57,214 nt of DNA, taken from positions 1 to 57,214 of the forward strand of contig CAZMIL010000004.1 of NCBI GenBank assembly GCA_964566425.1, read 5' to 3'. Of this stretch, positions 50,277 through 57,214 are shown piece by piece (position 1 is the stretch's first letter; the number at the start of each line of letters is the position of its first letter). This DNA is from CAZMIL01 sp964566425 (lineage in GTDB: Bacteria > Patescibacteriota > Microgenomatia > UBA1406 > GWC2-37-13). The notes beneath the pieces are model-generated. The model did no database searches and was not told the origin of the DNA. It saw nothing but the letters and a program-made list of their open reading frames with translations. Position numbers and translations under genes: made by a program.

Positions 50277-50279
50277 GCC

Positions 50280-51503
50280 ATGGAACTTTCAGAATTATTT
50301 ACCGAAGCGGTGGGGACTCTCACCATTAACAAGCTAAGAACAGCTCTGGCTACCTTAGGGATTGTCATCGGTATAGGAAGTGTAATCACGCTTGTTTCTC
50401 TGGGTCAAGCTACACAACGAGCAGTTCAATCCCAAATTGAATCTTTGGGTTCTAATTTACTCACCGTTCAACCGAGCGGCCAAAGAGAAGGGGCTGTTCA
50501 GGGGGCGGCCGGAGGTGGGACGACACTGACTTTGGAGGATGCAGATGCAATCGCCAGTTCTCCACAAATCACTACTATCCAAGCAGTTTCTCCGGAATAC
50601 ACAAGTAGAAGTCAAATCACCACAGGAAAAAAAAACACCAACGCTCAGGTCATTGGCTCAACTCCGACCTATGCTACTTTACGCAAAATTACAATGGCCT
50701 CCGGAAACTTTATCAGTGAGCGGGACGTCAATGGCAGCACTAAAGTTGCGGTTGTGGGTCCAACTGTAGTGAGTAATTTATTTGGTGATAATGCAACGCC
50801 AATCGGTCAAACTATTAGAATCGAAGGTCAAACTTTTACCATCATCGGGATAACGCAATCAAAAGGTGGAACTGGTTTCTTCAACCAAGACAATGCAGTT
50901 TGGGTTCCTTTATCTACTGCCCAAAGACAACTATATGGGGCAAATTATCTTACTACAATCTCTCTAGAAGCAAAATCAGCCGATGTCATGGTTGAAGCCC
51001 AAAACCAAGTTGGTTACTTGTTGCTTGCCCGACACCGCCTTTCCGACCCTTCACAAAAAGATTTCTCAATTTTTAATCAGCAGGATATCTTAAACACGGC
51101 TTCCTCTGCTACCTCAACCTTCACGACTTTGCTTGCCGGAATAGCGGCAATCTCATTATTAGTAGGAGGAATTGGCATTATGAATATTATGTTAGTAACG
51201 GTTACAGAAAGAACACACGAAATCGGCCTACGAAAGGCTTTAGGTGCTAAGAAAAAAACTATTACTACCCAATTTTTGATCGAGTCAATCATCCTCACTT
51301 TTAGCGGAGGGATATTAGGGATTGCTCTCGGCGTTTCTGCTTCCTATCTTTATTCTTTTTTTGCCAACTCTTTATTTGTTATCTCGCCACTATCAATTTT
51401 ATTAGCTTTTGTAGTCTCTGCGGCAATCGGTATCGTCTTTGGTTGGTACCCTGCAAATAGAGCCGCTAATTTAGAACCTATTGAAGCATTAAGATATGAA
51501 TAA
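50280..51503 (+). CDS. MacB/FtsX-like ABC permease
   Basis: A 407-aa permease with one N-terminal helix (about 20-42), a large outside domain (about 45-275), and three C-terminal helices including the FtsX core GGIGIMNIMLVTVTERT and HEIGLRKALGA. The order matches MacB half-permeases lacking the fused ATPase. It would transmit ATPase movement outside the membrane rather than form a channel. Confidence 0.93.
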   Translation: MELSELFTEAVGTLTINKLRTALATLGIVIGIGSVITLVSLGQATQRAVQSQIESLGSNLLTVQPSGQREGAVQGAAGGGTTLTLEDADAIASSPQITTIQAVSPEYTSRSQITTGKKNTNAQVIGSTPTYATLRKITMASGNFISERDVNGSTKVAVVGPTVVSNLFGDNATPIGQTIRIEGQTFTIIGITQSKGGTGFFNQDNAVWVPLSTAQRQLYGANYLTTISLEAKSADVMVEAQNQVGYLLLARHRLSDPSQKDFSIFNQQDILNTASSATSTFTTLLAGIAAISLLVGGIGIMNIMLVTVTERTHEIGLRKALGAKKKTITTQFLIESIILTFSGGILGIALGVSASYLYSFFANSLFVISPLSILLAFVVSAAIGIVFGWYPANRAANLEPIEALRYE

Positions 51504-52554
51504 ATCAATCCTTTTATTATCGATCGTGGTGCTCGCTGGATTATCCATACTTGGAGTTTATGTCTTAAGCTCTAAAATAGGGATATCTCGGGTTAATCTT
51601 CCTTTAAAACAGTCTCAAGCTAAACAAGATGGAGGAGGTCTTCAAAACCCAGATAACCCTTATTCTATAGACTATTTAAAGAAACAAGTCTATCCCGGAA
51701 GTGATATTGTCATTGAACAAACTCTAACCCCAAAAGGTAACTACAATAGGTACATAGCTTCCTACAGATCGGAGGGGCTAAAAATATATGCATTGTTAAC
51801 TGTCCCTATTGGAGTGAGGCCAAAAAATGGATGGCCGGTTATTATCTTTAATCATGGTTACATCTCTCCCAATCAGTATAAAACGGCTGAAAGTTATGCA
51901 ACCTACGTTGATTTTTTTGCACGAAGTGGATATATAGTCTTTAAAAGCGACTACCGAGGTAATGGCAATTCCGAGGGAACCCCGTCAGGACATTTTGGCC
52001 CAGGCTACACGATAGACGTATTAAATGCCATCTCCAGTGTTAAGAAGTATAAGGATGCAAACCCCGATAAAATCGGGATGTGGGGTCACTCGCTGGGAGG
52101 AGCAATAACCCTAAGCTCAATTGTTATTTCTCAAGACATTAGAGTTGCATCAATTTGGGCCGGGACTGTAGGGCCGATTACAGAAGGTTGGAGTAATTGG
52201 GGAACACGACCTAATCGTCCTCATCCTTCGGGGACTTCCGACAGAGGAGGGATTGGTGGACCCAGTCAAAATCTGATTCAACAATTCGGCACGCCGGAGC
52301 AAAACCCAAAGTTTTGGGCTTCAATTGACCCATTAAATTATTTACAAAACATACTTGTTCCTGTAGAAATTCAGGTTGGGCTTAATGACCAGGAAGTTAA
52401 TCCAAGAGCATCGCAAAATCTTTATGATAATTTAAAACAGTTAGGCAAAAAAGTTGATTATTATACCTATCCTGGTGACAACCATAATATTTCTAACAAC
52501 CTCGATACCGCCATGCAGAGATCGATTGCTTTTTTTGATAAATACTTAAAGTAA
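51496..52554 (+). CDS. Alpha/beta hydrolase, S9/dienelactone type
   Basis: A 352-aa membrane-anchored hydrolase with one N-terminal helix (about 4-24). The fold is marked by IIFNHGYISPNQY (oxyanion side), DYRGNGNSEGTP, the nucleophile S199 in WGHSLGGA, a late Asp in VGLNDQEVNP and the final His in YPGDNHNI. An esterase or peptidase acting outside the cell is likely. It overlaps the permease gene by 8 nt, so it may process what the pump exports or detoxify the same compound. Confidence 0.88.
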   Translation: MNKSILLLSIVVLAGLSILGVYVLSSKIGISRVNLPLKQSQAKQDGGGLQNPDNPYSIDYLKKQVYPGSDIVIEQTLTPKGNYNRYIASYRSEGLKIYALLTVPIGVRPKNGWPVIIFNHGYISPNQYKTAESYATYVDFFARSGYIVFKSDYRGNGNSEGTPSGHFGPGYTIDVLNAISSVKKYKDANPDKIGMWGHSLGGAITLSSIVISQDIRVASIWAGTVGPITEGWSNWGTRPNRPHPSGTSDRGGIGGPSQNLIQQFGTPEQNPKFWASIDPLNYLQNILVPVEIQVGLNDQEVNPRASQNLYDNLKQLGKKVDYYTYPGDNHNISNNLDTAMQRSIAFFDKYLK

Positions 52555-52606
52555 TGAATATTGCAAAAATTCCTAAAAAATACTTTGTAAATTAATTTTT
52601 GTTATG

Positions 52607-52617
52607 AAAGGAGGTGA
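52607..52617 (+). promoter_or_regulatory. Near-perfect Shine-Dalgarno of the DUF5666 gene
   Basis: AAAGGAGGTGA six bases before the ATG at 52624, among the strongest ribosome sites in the window. Confidence 0.85.
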
Positions 52618-52623
52618 CAACAA

Positions 52624-53058
52624 ATGAAAAATAGCGCATTATTAACTGTTATTGTAGCAATAGTTGTCGGGGTGGCGGGTTTTTTTGCGGGAGTGCAATA
52701 CCAGCGTAGCCAACGACAAGACTTTGGTAATCAATCATCCGCTAGCGACCACAGAGGCGGCCAGTTTCAAGGCGTGACCAGTCGCAATGGCTTTCGCCCG
52801 GTAAACGGTCAAATTATCAGTAATGATTCCAACTCTATCACGATCAAACTCCAAGACGGGAGCAGTAGAATCATCCTGCTTGATAATAAAACCCAAATCA
52901 ATAAAGCTGTAAAAGCATCTAAGTCTGATCTTGCCACTGGTCAAACCGTGGCAGTTTTTGGACAGGAAAATTCTGATGGAAGTATGACCGCACAAAATAT
53001 CCAACTCAATCCACAATTTAGAGGAATGGGCGGCGGCACACCCCCAGCTCAGAGATAA
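52624..53058 (+). CDS. DUF5666 surface protein
   Basis: A 144-aa protein with one N-terminal helix (about 6-25), a low-complexity linker, then a small beta-barrel-like domain: NGQIISNDSNSITIKLQDG, ILLDNKTQINKA, ATGQTVAVFGQENSDGSMTA. This is the DUF5666 pattern of exported proteins, function unknown. It is the last gene of the efflux operon. Confidence 0.75.
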   Translation: MKNSALLTVIVAIVVGVAGFFAGVQYQRSQRQDFGNQSSASDHRGGQFQGVTSRNGFRPVNGQIISNDSNSITIKLQDGSSRIILLDNKTQINKAVKASKSDLATGQTVAVFGQENSDGSMTAQNIQLNPQFRGMGGGTPPAQR

Positions 53059-53157
53059 GAATTATGCTTTTCTGACGCCATTAGTAAAAAGAAGCAAGAG
53101 ATCTTTGAATAAGTTGCGATCGATTTGTGTTTTCGCCCGTCTTAGCTTCATATTAGT

Positions 53158-53364
53158 TTATAACTTATAACCTGAAACGACTAGATAGGTTGGCCGTAGA
53201 AAATAGGACTGAACTTTGTTTCGATTTGATTTTTTACCGGTAGTTCCCCGCTCTAAATGAATATCCATCTTTCTGATATCGTGTTCATTAAAACAATCAA
53301 TCGGGTTGGTAAAAACTAATCTTTTTAGATTTTTCATAACAACAAGATACTTACGAACGGTCAA
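53158..53364 (-). CDS. Hypothetical basic protein, uncertain
   Basis: A 68-aa minus-strand ORF, possibly starting at an internal ATG (53337). It is Lys/Arg-rich with KNLKRLVFTNPIDCFNEHD. No family recognised. The rest of 53059-53422 holds a 29-codon minus-strand ORF near 53060-53151 preceded by TATAAA, and the operator of the MGMT gene. I see nothing else in it. Confidence 0.3.
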   Translation of the reverse strand: MTVRKYLVVMKNLKRLVFTNPIDCFNEHDIRKMDIHLERGTTGKKSNRNKVQSYFLRPTYLVVSGYKL

Positions 53365-53381
53365 AATTGAATAAAAATAAG

Positions 53382-53416
53382 GTAAGAAGGGCGTAAGAGA
53401 TATCCTCTGCTATAAT
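53382..53416 (+). promoter_or_regulatory. GTAAGA direct-repeat operator and -10 of MGMT gene
   Basis: GTAAGA at 53382-53387 and 53393-53398 (11 bp apart) precede extended -10 TGCTATAAT (TATAAT 53411-53416). The second GTAAGA begins 18 bp before the -10, the same distance as in front of the first kinase gene. Confidence 0.65.
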
Positions 53417-53422
53417 TACAAG

Positions 53423-53737
53423 GTGTCTAAATCCTTTTCTGCAAAAGTCTATGCAGTGGTAAAGAAGATCCCTCGAGGGAAGGTTGCAACTTACCAAGAT
53501 ATTGCTATTCTGGCGGGGAATCCAAATGCCCCACGAGCTGTAGGAACTGCGATGAAGAACAATCCAGATATAAAAACTATCCCTTGTCACAGGGTAGTCG
53601 GCTCCGATGGAAAAATGCACGGTTATTCAGCTAAACAAGGCATCAGCAGTAAAAAAAAGATGTTGAAAAAAGAAGGTGTACAGTTTAACGGCGAAAGAGT
53701 GATCTTGTCTACTTTTCGCTGGAAAAAAGTTGAGTAA
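53423..53737 (+). CDS. O6-alkylguanine-DNA alkyltransferase (MGMT domain)
   Basis: A 104-aa single-domain protein. Active cysteine C55 lies in IPCHRVV, preceded by the helix-turn-helix RGKVATYQDIA and PRAVGTAM (arginine finger). With Cys present it should repair O6-alkylguanine suicidally, unlike the alkyltransferase-like proteins that carry Trp. It starts with GTG six bases after TATAAT. The operator upstream suggests stress control by the first two-component system. Confidence 0.92.
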   Translation: MSKSFSAKVYAVVKKIPRGKVATYQDIAILAGNPNAPRAVGTAMKNNPDIKTIPCHRVVGSDGKMHGYSAKQGISSKKKMLKKEGVQFNGERVILSTFRWKKVE

Positions 53738-53739
53738 GT

Positions 53740-54861
53740 CTATTGTAAAATCTTCGGATTGATCCTGATTAATCTGTCATCGTCCGGGCGGGGCGTACCT
53801 CGGCCATCTGTATTATTGGTCAATAAATAAAAATATCCGTCCGGCCCAATCTTAACCGTCCTCAACCTCCCATATTTGTTCTGTAGGTATTTTTTGAATG
53901 CGGTAACTTTATTTCCCTGGATCACTGCTTGATAAAGAGTCTGTCCTCTCAGTCCTGCAAAAAAAATACTGCCCTGGTAATAGACCGCTCCCGAGGGAGC
54001 CCAAGTCTCATTCGGCCCGGAGTTGATCGCCGGAGTGACCATCCCCGTTCTTGTCTCCTCGCCTTGAATCACCGGCCAACCATAATTCTGTCCTTTAATG
54101 ATCAAATTTAATTCATCCAAACCCGAGAGGGCTCCGCTTCTACCGTGCTCTGTTGCCCATAGATTTCCTTTGGCATCCCAGGCAAGCCCTTGGGCATTAC
54201 GGTGTCCATACGAATAAACCGCATTGCCAAAAGGATTATCTTCCGGAAGAGAACCATCATCTTTGACGCGTAAAATTTTTCCATTTAAAGAATTCTTATC
54301 CTGAGCCAAATTGGGTTGTTCTGCGTCTCCTGTTGTAACGTACAAGTAGCCGTCGGGACCAAAAACCATTCTCCCCCCGTCATGGTTGGAAGAAGCTAAA
54401 ATCCCACTGATAATTACTTTCTGCTGTGTCAATGAATCCCCCTGAAGCTTATATCTCTCAACTTGATTAACCAATCTTCCCCCTTGTTGAGTTGTAAGAT
54501 AAAGATAAAGCAGTCGGTTAGACTTAAAATCCGGATGGAGAATTATCCCTAAGAGACCACCCTCGCCTATTGGACGAACCCCATTGATTTGAATTATTTT
54601 TTTGTCTTTGCCTATTTTTAATAGTACCCCTGGTCTCTCGGTAATCAACATCTCACCATCAGGAAGAAAAACAATATCCCAAGGAATATTTAAATTCTCA
54701 ACCAGTATTTCTTCATTTGCCATAGAGGAAGTAGAGATAACAACACTTGGTTGGACTTTTACTGCCGGTGTAACGCTGGTTGGTTTTGAGGGATGATAGT
54801 ACAAATAGACGGCCGCCCCACCAATCAAAATAATCAAAGTGGCTAAAATTAGATTTTTCAT
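53740..54861 (-). CDS. PQQ-dependent aldose dehydrogenase-like protein
   Basis: A 373-aa six-bladed propeller with one N-terminal helix (about 3-20). The soluble-glucose-dehydrogenase family motifs are IPWDIVFLPDGEMLITERPG in part, GEGGLLGIILHPDF, NHDGGRMVFGPDGYLYVTTGD and YSYGHRNAQGLAW, which supply PQQ/calcium contacts. No PQQ biosynthesis is visible, so cofactor would be scavenged. ATG 54861 is preferred to 54882. TATAAT lies ten bases upstream. Confidence 0.85.
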   Translation of the reverse strand: MKNLILATLIILIGGAAVYLYYHPSKPTSVTPAVKVQPSVVISTSSMANEEILVENLNIPWDIVFLPDGEMLITERPGVLLKIGKDKKIIQINGVRPIGEGGLLGIILHPDFKSNRLLYLYLTTQQGGRLVNQVERYKLQGDSLTQQKVIISGILASSNHDGGRMVFGPDGYLYVTTGDAEQPNLAQDKNSLNGKILRVKDDGSLPEDNPFGNAVYSYGHRNAQGLAWDAKGNLWATEHGRSGALSGLDELNLIIKGQNYGWPVIQGEETRTGMVTPAINSGPNETWAPSGAVYYQGSIFFAGLRGQTLYQAVIQGNKVTAFKKYLQNKYGRLRTVKIGPDGYFYLLTNNTDGRGTPRPDDDRLIRINPKILQ

Positions 54862-54882
54862 AGCAGAAGCTATTATAGTCAA

Positions 54883-55464
54883 TTAAAAGGGAAGAGTGAG
54901 ATCTGTGTCTCTATCACCAGGAGACTCAAGATATTTTTTCCAGTCTGTAGGGATGGAAATTTTTCCTACTTCATTTAAATAAAAAATCTCTCCACTATTG
55001 ACTCCATACTCAAAAAGTTCTTTAGTCAGCGTCACGTCATCGAGACAATATTTTTTCAATTCGTCTACTTTCCCTTCATTATAATAATCAACCGCCATCA
55101 AGCCGTGGCCACTTTTCCTTTTATTTAGAGTTGCAAAAGCTAAATCATTTAGGCTTAAGCGGCGACCGATTCTTTCCTTAACATAGTCCAGAATATCAAA
55201 AACAGGAAGTTTGGACAATTTTCCCGGATAATAAGGTTGCAGAACGTTCAAGTCAAAGGAGCGAATATTAAAGCCTATCAAATATGAGGCTTCTTCTAAT
55301 AGTTTAAACAATTGATTCAATTCATTTTCTAGAAAAGTTTTAGTTGATTTATCTTTATAATCATAAATTCCAACTACGGAAACACCGAGTCTTTTATTAT
55401 CTCTATTGACATCTCGGAATAAAAATTTAGTTTCCAAATCGAGAATCAATGGCAGTTTTCCCAT
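54883..55464 (-). CDS. DEDD 3'-5' exonuclease (YprB/RNase H-like)
   Basis: A 193-aa nuclease. LDLET gives the first D-x-E, IGFNIRSFDLNVL the second Asp, and YCLDDVTLTKEL the last Asp motif. GRRLSLNDLA precedes the usual helix. It is probably a DNA exonuclease of the YprB group. It lies 6 nt after a small helical protein gene in the same operon. Confidence 0.82.
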   Translation of the reverse strand: MGKLPLILDLETKFLFRDVNRDNKRLGVSVVGIYDYKDKSTKTFLENELNQLFKLLEEASYLIGFNIRSFDLNVLQPYYPGKLSKLPVFDILDYVKERIGRRLSLNDLAFATLNKRKSGHGLMAVDYYNEGKVDELKKYCLDDVTLTKELFEYGVNSGEIFYLNEVGKISIPTDWKKYLESPGDRDTDLTLPF

Positions 55465-55470
55465 GAATAA

Positions 55471-55869
55471 TCAGTTTCGTTTGAAAGTATCGTCTTTAAA
55501 AATCTCCATTTCTATTGTTGAAGGAATTTCAATTTGCGTGCTCGAACGTAAATTCAATTTATTGAGTTGGTTTTGAAATTTATGATAGACTTCGTCAAAA
55601 AAATTGAAAAATATATTTTTCTGCTGGGGAGTTAGTCTACCATTGTGTTTTTGATAAAGTTCCTCTAATTTTCCAAGATTCCATAGTGTTTCTATCAATT
55701 TATCCTCTTTCAAATTTAAAAGAGAAACGTCTCCCTGCAAAGGGCGGATTTTAAAACGCATCATTCTCACTTCGTCTAGCATTTCGCCAATCGGGGGCTT
55801 TTTTTCTAGAATATTTTTCTTAAAGTCTGCCAGAATGTAGAGGATGTCGGCAGTATATTTCTTTTTCAT
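55471..55869 (-). CDS. Small helical protein, 132 aa, unknown
   Basis: A soluble, Lys/Leu-rich, mostly helical protein. No family recognised. It precedes the exonuclease gene with a 6-nt gap and is divergent from GatB/YqeY with only 13 bp between starts, so both promoters overlap. A candidate -10 on this strand is TAGACT, eight bases before the ATG. Confidence 0.6.
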   Translation of the reverse strand: MKKKYTADILYILADFKKNILEKKPPIGEMLDEVRMMRFKIRPLQGDVSLLNLKEDKLIETLWNLGKLEELYQKHNGRLTPQQKNIFFNFFDEVYHKFQNQLNKLNLRSSTQIEIPSTIEMEIFKDDTFKRN

Positions 55870-55882
55870 ATATAATGAGTCT

Positions 55883-56326
55883 ATGCTTGTTAAACGCCTT
55901 CGCGATGAACAAATAAAAGCGCTTAAAGCGGGCCATAAAGCACGCCTAGAAGTGCTTAGATATATTCTAGCACAAATTCAAAATAAAGAAATCGCTAAAA
56001 AAAACGCGCTTACAGATGAGGAAACAATAAGCGTACTGAAAAAAATTTCTAAAGAACTGAAAGAATCAATTGATTCTTTCAAACAGGGCCAACGCCAAGA
56101 ACTTGTCGACAACTATCAACAACAATTGACTATTCTTGAAGAATTTTTGCCTGAAGAAATCTCCGACGAGCAACTAAAACAAAAGATTGATGAACTAATC
56201 AAACAGAATCAAGAACTTTATGACAAAAACCCTAAAGCTTTAATCGGAATTTGCGTCAACCAACTACGTTCTCAAGCCGATCCCTCTCGGATCATGCACA
56301 TTCTGGAATCGTATGAAAATGCTTAA
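55883..56326 (+). CDS. GatB/YqeY-domain protein
   Basis: A 147-aa YqeY-type protein, a helical domain shared with the tail of amidotransferase subunit GatB and thought to bind tRNA. The frame shows LVKRLRDEQIKALKAGHKARLEVLRYIL in pieces, EIAKKNALTDEE, and LPEEISDEQL. ATG 55883 is fixed by TATAAT at 55871-55876 ending six bases upstream. Confidence 0.9.
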   Translation: MLVKRLRDEQIKALKAGHKARLEVLRYILAQIQNKEIAKKNALTDEETISVLKKISKELKESIDSFKQGQRQELVDNYQQQLTILEEFLPEEISDEQLKQKIDELIKQNQELYDKNPKALIGICVNQLRSQADPSRIMHILESYENA

Positions 56327-56654
56327 AAAAATAGTGGTTACAGTTATTGTCATTTTTCTTTTTTTTTCATTGACCAAAAATATTTTTGATTATCGCAAAA
56401 CGCTTGATTTTTATCAAAGTTTCAAACAGGACTATCAACAAGAAAAACAGAAGAATATTGCTTTACGAACTAGCTTATTAAAAAACAAAGATCCACAACA
56501 AGTCGAAAAAACGATCAGAAACCAACTTAATCTATTGAAACCAGGAGAGATAGCCGTAATTATCCCTAGCCCCACGCCTACCCCGATCAAGATCACACCC
56601 ACGCCCAAACCAGTATATCGGCAATGGTTTGAGGTCTTCTTTTGGTATAATTAG
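56313..56654 (+). CDS. FtsB/DivIC-like septum protein
   Basis: A 113-aa protein: one N-terminal helix (about 5-22), a coiled coil (about 28-62), then RNQLNLLKPGEIAVIIPSP, the FtsB/DivIC C-terminal pattern, and a PTPTP linker. It would form part of the division complex. It overlaps GatB/YqeY by 14 nt. Its end lies over the tRNA-Met promoter. Confidence 0.82.
   Translation: MKMLKKIVVTVIVIFLFFSLTKNIFDYRKTLDFYQSFKQDYQQEKQKNIALRTSLLKNKDPQQVEKTIRNQLNLLKPGEIAVIIPSPTPTPIKITPTPKPVYRQWFEVFFWYN
56643..56651 (+). promoter_or_regulatory. Extended -10 of tRNA-Met
   Basis: TGGTATAAT (TATAAT 56646-56651), ten bases before the tRNA 5' end and inside the last codons of the FtsB-like gene. Confidence 0.65.
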
Positions 56655-56661
56655 CTTGTTA

Positions 56662-56734
56662 TACGGGGTAGTGTACGGTTGCACAGGAGGCTCATAATCT
56701 CCTAGACCAGGTTCAACTCCTGGCCCCGTAACCA
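56662..56734 (+). tRNA. tRNA-Met (CAU anticodon)
   Basis: Cloverleaf with acceptor TACGGGG/CCCCGTA, D stem GTGT/GCAC, anticodon stem GGAGG/TCTCC with loop CTCATAA (anticodon CAT), T arm CCAGG-TTCAACT-CCTGG, discriminator A and encoded CCA. A paired 1-72 and the lack of three G-C pairs in the anticodon stem argue against the initiator. It is elongator Met, or Ile if the C is lysidinylated. Confidence 0.92.
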
Positions 56735-56738
56735 ATCC

Positions 56739-57214
56739 ATGGATAATTTCCTGCTTTCGATCATCATTCCCGTCTATAACGAGGAGAAGAATATCTCGCC
56801 GCTTTTGAAAAGATTAACCCCCACACTTAAACAATATAATCACGAAATAATTTTTGTTGACGATGGTTCTGATGATAAAACAGTCTCCGAAATTAAAAAA
56901 GCAGCTGCAAAAAATCCAAAAATCAAGCTCATAATTTTCACCCGGAATTTCGGCCACCAAATGGCTCTCTCGGCGGGCTATCAAGCAGCCAAAGGAAATT
57001 GCGTGGTGAGTATGGATGCAGATCTGCAAGACCCGCCGGAAATTATTCAACAAATGATCGAAGCGTGGCAAAAAGGAGCAAAAATTGTTTACGCCAAACG
57101 AGGGGAGAGAAATGTCGATAAGCCGCTAAAAAGAATTACTGCTTATTTTTTCTACAGGGTGATGAATTTTCTTTCCGATTTCCCCGTCCCTCAGGAGGTT
57201 GGAGATTTTCGTCT
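56739..57214 (+). CDS. Polyprenyl-phosphate sugar GT2 (DPM1/GtrB-like), partial
   Basis: The first 158 residues of a GT2 enzyme, open to the window end. SIIIPVYNEEKNIS, IIFVDDGSDDKT, FTRNFGHQMALSAGY and SMDADLQDPPE, read separately, match dolichyl/polyprenyl-phosphate sugar synthases, which make the lipid-linked donors used by GT-C enzymes such as the GT39 protein in this window. The ATG is five bases beyond the tRNA-Met CCA, with no other promoter or ribosome site. Confidence 0.9.
   Translation, partial: MDNFLLSIIIPVYNEEKNISPLLKRLTPTLKQYNHEIIFVDDGSDDKTVSEIKKAAAKNPKIKLIIFTRNFGHQMALSAGYQAAKGNCVVSMDADLQDPPEIIQQMIEAWQKGAKIVYAKRGERNVDKPLKRITAYFFYRVMNFLSDFPVPQEVGDFR

Noticed and set aside
1..57214. 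CRISPR array, prophage or insertion sequence
   Set aside because: No regularly spaced repeats, integrase, transposase or phage structural genes were seen; the only mobile candidate is the GIY-YIG unit.

Overview
This window looks like about 57 kb of a small, AT-rich bacterial chromosome of the Candidate Phyla Radiation (Patescibacteria), most likely the Microgenomates side. That placement is inference from gene content, not a phylogeny. The signs are very tight packing (many 4-nt ATGA overlaps and four convergent pairs sharing one TTAA as both stop codons), numerous small membrane and TPTPTP-rich surface proteins, tandem VirB2/TrbC-like pilin subunits, an archaeal-type ATP-dependent DNA ligase, isopentenyl phosphate kinase beside type I IPP isomerase, and a solitary 5S rRNA gene. 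There is no CRISPR array, phage or IS element.

Layout. 1-1.07 kb: truncated DUF2298/YYY membrane protein whose exposed end is folded back as a diverged 141-bp inverted repeat, probably a contig-end artefact. 1.1-3.7 kb: 45-aa ORF with its own promoter and terminator, EEP-family phosphodiesterase, two tandem GT2 glycosyltransferases. 3.6-7.2 kb: DNA ligase, Fic protein, UppS. 7.3-12.5 kb: pilin pair, Nudix-IPK-IDI operon, envelope proteins. 12.5-16.5 kb: 5S rRNA, a response regulator and histidine kinase in divergent orientation, cupin, small membrane genes, tRNA-Gln. 16.5-23.9 kb: secreted coiled-coil protein, Era, IMPDH-like enzyme, GltX, SurA-N protein, TrmD, YidD. 24-28.7 kb: exopolysaccharide operon (Pro/Thr-rich surface protein, GH8 glucanase, cellulose-synthase-like GT2, GT39). 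28.7-38.3 kb: carbon metabolism (HIT, GAPDH, PGK, LacD-type aldolase, a G6PD-6PGD fusion, KBL and TDH for threonine catabolism). 38.3-41.2 kb: a GIY-YIG nuclease lodged in tRNA-Asn, then a signal peptidase-CAP fusion. 41.2-46.4 kb: small metabolic genes, HxlR-LUD, SDR. 46.4-53.1 kb: second two-component system and a MacAB-like efflux operon. 53.4-57.2 kb: MGMT, sugar dehydrogenase, exonuclease, GatB/YqeY, FtsB-like protein, tRNA-Met, partial GT2.

The strongest system-level signal is how genes begin. More than twenty start codons lie 5-8 nt downstream of a -10 hexamer (often TATAAT or extended TGnTATAAT), so the start codon is about +1 and the mRNA should be leaderless. Canonical Shine-Dalgarno sequences are few (cupin, DUF5666 and one small membrane gene have near-perfect ones). 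All four intact tRNA genes are followed by a start codon 1-5 nt after their 3' end, so tRNA 3' processing would itself make a leaderless mRNA.

Two two-component systems each appear to have a readable operator: 11-bp-phased GTAAGA repeats upstream of the first kinase and of MGMT at identical spacing to the -10, and 11-bp tandem TTTTMAGCTTA-like repeats upstream of the second regulator and of the efflux operon. The most unusual locus is the 300-bp GIY-YIG unit bounded by copies of the tRNA-Asn 5' half.
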